Below, piece by piece: positions 7,097-14,479 of a DNA stretch of 14,479 nucleotides. A model generated the notes under the pieces. That model was not told where the DNA came from and did not search any database. It saw only the letters and a list, made by a program, of their open reading frames with translations. The DNA lies in contig JANPYM010000028.1 in the NCBI GenBank assembly GCA_025890175.1, positions 1 through 14,479 on the forward strand. Direction: 5' to 3'. A program made the position numbers and the translations under genes. Position 1 is the first letter of the stretch, and the number at the start of each line of letters is the position of its first letter. This DNA is from Ciborinia camelliae (lineage: Eukaryota; Ascomycota; Leotiomycetes; Helotiales; Sclerotiniaceae).

Positions 7097-8589
7097 TATA
7101 AAATATTAATATAATTCAAATTCATTTTAACAAAAACGTTTTACTTTTTATACTATATTATTAAACCAATATAATATAACCCTAAAAATTCAAAATTATT
7201 ATTATAATTATATTTCGAAATTACAAAAAAATATCCACAAATCCTACAATACATTTAATATTAAATTAAATAATTTAATCAATATTTATTATAATCCTAA
7301 ATTTTTCCAAATTTCTTTTTTATTTTTTAAAAAAATAAAAAAATATATATTTATTATATTTAAATTTTTTTTGTTTTATAATAATAAAATTTTTAATAAT
7401 AAATTTTATATATATAAAAATTATTGTTTTAATAATAATAATTTTATTTTTTAAAACTATAATATTAAAATTTATAATATTTATTTTAAATTATTTAAAT
7501 TTTATTATATTTATATAATTTATAATAAAAATTTATTTATTTAAATATATAAGAAAGTATATTTTAATTATATATATTATTTAATTATTATTAATTTCAT
7601 TAATAAAATTATTAAAACAAAAAAAATATTTTAAATATTTATATTAAATATTTAAATATTCTTTTTTTATAATATTTTAATCAAAAAAATATTAATTGAG
7701 ATTATAAAAAATTTCAAATTAAAATTATTAGTATAATGTTTTTACAAATTAATATTTATATAAATTTTTATAAAAAATCTATTTTAATATAATTTAATTA
7801 AATAAAACATTATCAATATATACCGTATAATCCAAAAATACTTTATATTCTTTATATTTTATTTATTTTTTGAATTTATTAAATTAATATTAATAAAAAT
7901 AAAACTACAAAAATCAAAATAAAATATTTTTTTATATTTTTTTTATTTTTTTAATAAAACAATAAAAATATAAAAAAACAATTTTTTTTAATTTTTTTTT
8001 TAATTTTTTTTTTTAAAAAAAAAAAATAAAAAAAATTTATATAATAAATATTATAATTTGTAATATCAATTTTATAAAATTTAAATTAAAAATTTAAAAT
8101 ATATTATTTAATTAAAATAATAATAAAAATAATATATTGTCAAATATTATTATATAAGATTATAAAATGAAATTGTAAATATACAATTTAATAAAAAAAT
8201 TATATTAAAAAAAAGAATTTTTTTGAAAAAATCATTATTTTATATATAAAACAATTATATAATTAAACAAATAATATTTATTAAATAATAATCTTAATAT
8301 AATATATATCAAAATATATTTTTATTAATAAATAACAAATTTATTATTAGCATTTTCTTATTTCTTTTTTTTATACATTTAAATACTTTTTATAAAAATA
8401 TTAAAGTTTTTTATTTATAAAACTATTTATAAACTTTAATTTAGCTTTTTAACTTAATTTTAAATTTAATTAATTTTTTTTTTTATTATTAATCTTTAAA
8501 ATAATTTTAAAAATATTAATTCTTTTAAAAATTTTAATTATTTTTAAATTAAATTATTTATTTAATTTCGAATTTAATAATAAATTAAT
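7097..8589. other. Gene-free AT-rich stretch with A/T palindromes
   Basis: No gene is seen. G+C is about 4% in 7501-7800. Two notable palindromes occur. T6-A-T6 at 7316-7328 faces A6-T-A6 at 7330-7342 across one base. T11 at 8004-8014 directly abuts A12 at 8015-8026. These could form hairpins in single-stranded DNA, but an A/T-only sequence produces such palindromes readily. Confidence 0.55.
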
Positions 8590-8770
8590 TAAAATCAAAA
8601 TAATATATTTGTAAAATTTATATAAAACAAATTATTTACAAATAATCTATAAATAATTTATATAAAATAATTTGTTTTGAAATTCTAATAAATAATCTAT
8701 AAAACAAATCAAATATTTTATAAATAATTTGTAAAACAAATATTTTATAAATATTTATATAAAACAGATT
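8590..8770. repeat. Cluster of TTTGT / ACAAA inverted motifs
   Basis: Within 180 bases, ACAAAT or ATTTGT occurs repeatedly, in both orientations, with TATAAAACAAAT, AATAATTTGT and ATTTATATAAAACA variants. The best-formed element is AATTTGTAAAACAAATA (8726-8742), a 6-bp inverted repeat around AAA. The same 17 bases recur at 10533-10549. No regular spacing is found, so this is a motif cluster, not a tandem array. Confidence 0.5.
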
Positions 8771-8870
8771 TTTTTGTATAATTTATAATAACCTTATTTT
8801 AAAGTATTTTTATAATTAAAAATTATATTTTTAAAAAAAATCTATTATTATTTCATTATTTTTTTATTAT

Positions 8871-8969
8871 TATATTATTATCATATTATTATTATATTAT
8901 TATTATATTATTATTATATTATTATCATATTATTATTATATTATTATTATATTATTATTATATTATTAT
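8871..8969 (+). repeat. 11-bp tandem array (TATATTATTAT)n
   Basis: TATA (or CATA) falls every 11 bases at 8871, 8882, 8893, 8904, 8915, 8926, 8937, 8948 and 8959. The two C variants at 8882 and 8926 are four units apart. The array passes directly into the next 11-bp array. Confidence 0.92.
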
Positions 8970-9110
8970 TATTTTTTTATTATTTTTCTATTATTTTTTT
9001 ATTATTTTTCTATTATTTTTTTATTATTTTTTTATTATTTTTTTATTATTTTTTTATTATTTTTTTATTATTTTTTTATTATTCTTCTATTATTTTTCTA
9101 TTATCTTTTT
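8970..9110 (+). repeat. 11-bp tandem array (ATTATTTTTTT)n with phased T-tracts
   Basis: ATTATT recurs at exactly 11-bp spacing: 9001, 9012, 9023, 9034, 9045, 9056, 9067, 9078 and 9089. C-bearing units (TTTTTCTA) appear at 8988 and 9010 (22 bp apart) and at 9087 and 9098. T-tracts of up to seven recur once per 11 bp, close to the DNA helical repeat, so phased-tract bending is expected. It shares its period with the neighbouring array, so the two probably have one origin. Confidence 0.92.
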
Positions 9111-11000
9111 TTTTATTTTTTAAAAAAGTTAAATTTATAATTTTATTATATTATATAATAAATATTAAAATATTAATAATATCATTATTTAATATTTGAT
9201 TTATAATTAAAACAATTAAAAACAAACTTTAATTATAAAAAATTAAAAAAATTTAAATATATAATATTTTTAATTATAATAATAATAATAATAATAATAA
9301 ATTTTTCATCAATTAAATTTAATTTTATACAAATATATAAATATAAAAATTATACAATATATTCTATATTTTATTTATTTTATATTTTTTAAAAAAGAAA
9401 TCTTTATAATAAAATAAAAATTAAAACTTTTTTTCAAAAATATTATTATTAAATTAAATTTATTTCTTTTTTATTATTTTATCAAAAATAATTATAATTT
9501 ATTTTTATTCTTTTTTTTAATATTTTTTTATATTATTACTAATTATTATTTTTCTAATCTTCTTTTTATTTATTAAATATTTAATATATATATTATCTAC
9601 TAAAAGTTTATAAAAAAAAATAATTATATTAAAAATAATTTTTAATTTTAATTAAATTAAAAAAAAAAATTTTTATATAAACAATTATTAAATTAATTAT
9701 AATACAAATTATTATCGAAAATTTAATAATCAAATTTTTAACAATAATTATCGAAAACCTTTTATATTAAATAATCATACAATATATTATTTATAACAAT
9801 TATAATAATATTTTTATTATATACTCTTTATCTAATATAATATATTAAAAATTTCAAATATATTTTAATAAAAAAAAATATTTTATTTTAACAATTTAAT
9901 CAATCAATTTTAAAATACAAATTTTTTAAATCAAAAAAAATCAAATAACAACTAATTTCATTTTATTTAATCCAATTAATTATTAAATCATTATTTTATT
10001 ATTTTTTATAATCTTAATCTTAAAAATTATTTATTTTTTATTATTCAAATTATATATTTTCAATAAAACAATCAATTATTTTAAATATTAATTTATTATT
10101 ATTATCTATATTATTATTATTATATAAATTACTATATATTGATTAATAATAATTTATTAAAATTAAAATTATTATTAATTATATTATTAATAATAATATA
10201 TTTTAATACTTTTATTTGTTTTTTAAACTTTATTTTATAAATAAATATTTAATATTAATTTAATTTTTTTTATATTATATAATTTCTTTTAAAAATTATT
10301 AATAGGATTAAAATTATTATTTATATAAAATAATAATTATAATAAATTTAATAAATATATAGTTTTTTATTTTTTATTATATAAATCTTTTTTTAATTTA
10401 ATAATTTTTAATTTTTTATAATTTTTCAATTTTTAATTTGTTTTCAATAAACTTTTTTTTTATTTTTATATATTTTATTAATTATATTTATTTTTTTTAA
10501 TATAAAAATAAATAAATAATTATTTATTTATTAATTTGTAAAACAAATAATTAATTTTTAATATTAAAATAAATTTTTAATATATTTATTTTTGATTTTA
10601 ATAATCAATATTTTTTTTGTTTTTATACTAAAACTTTTTTTTATTTAGTTTTGCTGTTTTTTTTTATTTTTTTTTTGTATCATTTAAAAATCTAAATTTT
10701 TATTAATAATTTTTATATTTTTTTTAAAAAAAATTATTATTCTTTTTTTATTATTTTAATTTACATATAAATAAAATTAGAAAATAATAAATTTGAAAAT
10801 TTTTTTATTAAAAATATTAAAATATAAAACAATATTTTATTAATAAAAAAAAAAAAAAAAATAATGATAATAATAAAACTTATTTTTAAATTTATTAAAT
10901 TTATAATTGTTTAAATTTTAATAATAACAATTTTAATTTTAATCCTAAAACCTTTTTAAAAAAATATTTAAAATATAATTAATATTATATTTCGAATAAA
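9111..11000. other. Gene-free AT-rich stretch
   Basis: No coding frame or RNA gene is seen. Simple pieces are an (AAT)n run at about 9276-9300 and a 17-base A-run at 10845-10861. The second copy of AATTTGTAAAACAAATA lies at 10533-10549. C clearly exceeds G over most of it; for example 10021-10080 has four C and no G. Confidence 0.55.
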
Positions 11001-13807
11001 AAAGTTTAAATAAAAATCGAAAATTCTTTTAATAAAATTAATAATAAAAAATTTATTTTTATATATCTTTATTATTTTTGTTTTTTTTTATTAAATTATA
11101 ATAATAATTAATATTATATTCTAAACGATAAATTGAATAAATATAAATAATATATAATAATTAATAAAATCTATTATTTTATTTTTTATAATAAATTTTG
11201 AAAATATATTATTATTATTTGATTTATAATATATAATTATTAAAAAAACTTTTTAAAATATATTGCTTTTTTTATTTAAATTATTATTATTATTTTTAAA
11301 ATATTAAATAATTAAAAATCAAATATTTTATAAATATCAAAATATTTAAAATATTATTTAATAATATATAAAAAAAAGATTAATTAAAAAATATAAAAAT
11401 TGTAATACAACAAATATTATATTTACTCTTAAAATTATAATAATATATAAAATAAAATTAATTAATTTTTAATAAAATTTGATTTATTAATTAATTATTT
11501 TATTAAAATATTTCTTAAAATTCATTATCGAAAAAAAAATCAAAAATAATTTGAAATTAATAACCTCAAATTTTAATATAATTTTTTTAATATATATATT
11601 ATATATAAACCAAACTTTTTGTTTTTTTTAATTTTTTATTATTTTAATTTTTAAAAATTATTTTAAATCTTTAATTAATTAAATTTTATATATCAAATTT
11701 ATAATATTTTTTATATAATTCATACTTTTTTTATTATCTTTATAATATATAATCAAATAATTATCTACAAAAAATAATATTTTAATTTTTCAATTTAAAA
11801 TATAAAAAATATATAATTTTTTTTTACAATTTTTTATTTCAATTTATCAAAATATTAATATAAATTTTTTATATTGTAATATTAAAAAGTTTTTTAAATT
11901 ATATAATATTTAATTAATTTCGATTATTTTTTTAGATTGTTTATATTCTTCGAAAAAATAATAAATAATTAAATCAAAAATTTTGCTTTGAGATATATTA
12001 ATAAAAACATTTATAATATCAAATTATTTTATTTTAAAATTATATTTTATAATTATTATAATTATAAATCGAAATAATATTATAATCAAAATTATTATAT
12101 ATATTGATTTAATAATTAAGTAAGATTAAAAATTTTTTTGTATAATTAATTTTGATTTATATTTAATAAAATAATTTTTTAAATCTTTTTTATATTTAAA
12201 TATTTATTTTATAAATATTAAATTAATAATTATATTTTTACAATTAATAATTTCTCAATATTTTTTTTAAACAAAATTATTATATTTATTTAATATATTT
12301 TATTTAAAAAATTTATTTAATAAATATATTTTTAAATCAAACCATTTTTCAAATTGTTTTAAAAATTTATAAAAAAATATCTTAAAAATCTTTTTTGATT
12401 TTTATAAAAATAATTTTATTAATAAATATATATTTAAATTTTAATTTTTATATATTTGTTTTATAAAATAACATTAATTATAATATTTAAAATTGCTAAT
12501 TTACAATTATTTAAATTTTAATAAACTATTATTTTAATAACTAAATAAATAATTATATAAATAATTATCAAAAATCCGATCATTAAATTTCTAATAATCG
12601 AAACATTTTCAATATTTTTAAATTGATTAAATTTAAAAACATTAAAATATATTTTGAAAAATAATTTCGTTTTTTCATTTTTAACATTTTTTAATATTAC
12701 TTTTACAAAAAATAAATTATTTTTTAAAATTGCAAATATTAAAATAAAATTAATATTATTTATATTGCCAAAAAATTTTTTGTTTTTTTTCTAATAAATT
12801 GTTTTTTATATTATAAATATAAATTTAATAATAATAATAATATAATTTTTATTTTATAATAATTTAATAATATTTTTATATATTTTTTTTTCAAATAATA
12901 ATAATTATAATTATTACAAAAATATAATTATTAATTTATAATTTTTAAAAAAAAAATTAATATTTTATATAAATATAACAAAATTACAAAAATACAAATT
13001 ATATAACTAACACATAATTTACAATTACATATTTAATAATAAATACTTTTTATTTTTATAATATTAAATTTTAAATATAATATTTGCTTAATATTATATA
13101 TTAAATATTAACATTAATTTAATACAACTATCTAAATTTATATAAAATTTAATTATCCTACACCTTTTTCTAATATTAAAATCTAGATTTTCATTAATAC
13201 AAATTTAGTTTTTAAATTATTAAGATTTCTAAATTATTTTCATAATAATAAATCGATTTTGATATAAAAATTAATAATATTTCAAAAAAAATTTGTTTAT
13301 AAAAATTTATATTCTAATTATAATATAATAATTAAATTATTATTAAATAAAATATAAAGATTATTTAAAAAAATATAAATTTATTTAAATATTATTAAAA
13401 TACCAAAAAAATATTATATATAATATTTTAATAATTATAATTTGATCAAAAAATCTTTTTATAAATTATATTATAATTAAAATAATAAATAAATATAAAA
13501 TATAATTAAATATTAATATTTATTATATTTATATAATTTATCTTTTTTTATATTCTCTTAATTATAATATTATTAATATTATAATAATTTATATTTATAT
13601 TATTAATCATTTCATTTTCATATATATATATATTTATAATTTTTAATATAAATCAATAATTATTATCAAAATTTATAATTAAATATTTTGAAAACTTAAT
13701 AAAAAATTAATTAATCAAAAATCTTTAAATAATTAAAATTTAAATTATTTATTATTATAAATTAATAAATATCTCGAAAAATACAAACTTATTCAAATCT
13801 TTATAAA
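11001..13807. other. Gene-free AT-rich stretch up to the subtelomeric arrays
   Basis: Nothing gene-like is seen. Rare islands with a few G or C occur near 11970-11995 (TTTTGCTTTGAGATA), 12575-12605 and 13155-13195. An (AT)7 run lies at 13620-13633. A small inverted repeat AAAAATC-T6-GATTTTT sits at 12384-12403. None supports a functional call. Confidence 0.5.
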
Positions 13808-13837
13808 TTTTATTATTTTATTTTATTATTTTATTAA

Positions 13838-13945
13838 ATTATTTTGAATTATTTTGAATTATTTTATTTTATTATTTTATTTTATTATTTTATTTTATTA
13901 TTTTATTCAATTATTTTATTGAATTATTTTATTCAATTATTTTAA
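13838..13945 (+). repeat. 10-bp then 13-bp subtelomeric array
   Basis: Two ATTATTTTGA units (13838, 13848) are followed by 13-bp units at 13858, 13871, 13884, 13897, 13910 and 13923, all ATTATTTTATT plus a variable dinucleotide: TT, TT, TT, CA, GA, CA. A truncated unit starts at 13936. The 10/13-bp pair of lengths is the same as in the GGG-bearing units closer to the telomere. Confidence 0.88.
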
Positions 13946-14203
13946 AAAGATTTATAAAATTTTTTTATTAAATTATTTTATTATTTTATTATTTTATTAT
14001 TTTATTAGATCAAATTATTTTATTTTATTATATATTATATTATTTTATTAAATAATTTTATTTTATTATATATTATATTATTATTTTATTAGATTAGATT
14101 ATATATTATATTATTTTATTATATTGTTTTATTATATTATTATATTATTTTATTATATATTATTTTATTTTATTATATTATTATATTATATTATTTTATT
14201 AGG
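13946..14203 (+). repeat. Irregular TATTTTATTA-rich subtelomeric sequence
   Basis: Continuation of the same simple motif family (ATTATTTTATT, TATATTATATTATTTT) without a fixed period. G appears only in TTAGAT at 14005-14010, TAGATTAGATTA near 14090, and ATTAGGTT at the right edge. No gene is seen. Confidence 0.7.
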
Positions 14204-14342
14204 TTATTTTATAAGGGTATTTTATAGGGGTTTATAGGGGTTTATAGGGGTTTATAGGGGTTTATAAGGGTTTATAAAGGTTTATAGGGGTATTTTATAG
14301 GGGTATTTTATAGGGGTTATAAGGGTTATATGGGTTATAGGG
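14204..14342 (+). repeat. Graded telomere-like repeats, 13 to 8 bp
   Basis: The units all end in a G-run and shorten towards the end. TTATTTTATAAGGG (14204-14217) and TATTTTATAGGGG (14218-14230) are followed by seven 10-bp TTTATAGGGG-type units over 14221-14290, sharing the first unit's tail. Then come two 13-bp TATTTTATAGGGG (14291-14303, 14304-14316), TTATAAGGG and TTATATGGG (9 bp), and TTATAGGG (8 bp, 14335-14342), and canonical TTAGGG begins. Such a zone could arise from telomerase copying errors or from old telomere repeats amplified locally. On the + strand the G-runs could form quadruplexes. Confidence 0.9.
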
Positions 14343-14479
14343 TTAGGGTTAGGGTTAGGGTTAGGGTTAGGGTTAGGGTTAGGGTTAGGGTTAGGGTTAG
14401 GGTTAGGGTTAGGGTTAGGGTTAGGGTTAGGGTTAGGGTTAGGGTTAGGGTTAGGGTTAGGGTTAGGGTTAGGGTTAGG
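14338..14479 (+). repeat. Telomere, (TTAGGG)n
   Basis: From 14338 (TAGGG) to the last base the sequence is perfect TTAGGG, about 23.5 units, with no variant unit. The G-rich strand runs 5'->3' to the right, as expected for the right end of a linear chromosome. The sequence ends inside a unit (TTAGG), so the array is likely truncated by the assembly. TTAGGG is the telomere of many fungi and of animals. It differs from TTTAGGG of most plants and from the mixed TTYAGGG of Plasmodium. Confidence 0.99.

Noticed and set aside
8004..8026. T11/A12 palindrome as a transcription terminator or origin
   Set aside because: Homopolymer palindromes are expected by chance and slippage in sequence of this composition, and there is no neighbouring gene to terminate.
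1..14479. Mitochondrial or plastid origin because of the AT content
   Set aside because: The perfect terminal TTAGGG array marks a nuclear chromosome end, and no organellar gene is visible.
14338..14479. Plasmodium-type subtelomere
   Set aside because: Plasmodium telomeres mix TTTAGGG and TTCAGGG units; here every unit is exactly TTAGGG, and none of the Plasmodium subtelomeric repeat or gene families is seen.

Overview
The window is the right-hand end of a linear eukaryotic chromosome. It finishes in 142 bases of perfect (TTAGGG)n, with the G-rich strand running 5'->3' off the end. No protein-coding gene, tRNA or rRNA can be supported in the 14.3 kb before it. Base composition is extreme: by hand count about 10% G+C in the first 1,020 bases, and about 4% in a 300-base sample at 7501-7800. 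Exact TTAGGG repeats plus an AT-saturated, repeat-derived, gene-free subtelomere fit a fungus best. Candidates are an ascomycete with repeat-induced point mutation (RIP) or a similar deamination system, or an ultra-AT-rich anaerobic gut fungus. This assignment is inference; no taxon-diagnostic gene is present.

Layout. 1-1300 is the least degraded part, with small G/C-bearing islands (121-180, 1060-1185) and two isolated copies of a repeat that is tandem at 6 kb. 1320-2410 is a 1.1-kb pyrimidine-rich tract built from 8-bp, 6-bp and 9-bp arrays, ending in an 18-bp higher-order pattern and a small CpG cluster (2416-2449). 3073-4545 is a composite satellite made of exactly 34-bp and 43-bp monomers. 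It contains and is followed by two copies of a 180-bp block that lie 1,104 bp apart. 5171-5310 holds a three-copy 43-bp repeat, and 5392-5432 a G-containing island. 5931-6590 is a nine-unit array with 67-72 and 82-bp spacing and no G at all for 531 bases. 6600-13800 is mostly structureless A/T sequence with a 33-bp duplication (7031-7096), two adjacent 11-bp arrays (8871-9110) and small microsatellites. 13838-13945 carries 10- and 13-bp arrays. 14204-14342 is a graded series of GGG-ending units that shorten from 13 to 8 bp and run straight into the telomere.

How it fits together. Wherever two copies of a repeat can be aligned by eye, differences are almost all C/T or G/A transitions and indels are almost absent: 15 transitions to 1 transversion over 180 bp, and 30 of 30 satellite spacings exactly 34 or 43 bp. 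At several sites one copy reads CA where the other reads TG, which points to a lost CpG. The simplest reading is a subtelomeric repeat domain worn down by cytosine deamination, with an unexplained strong bias: the + strand keeps C while G is nearly gone.
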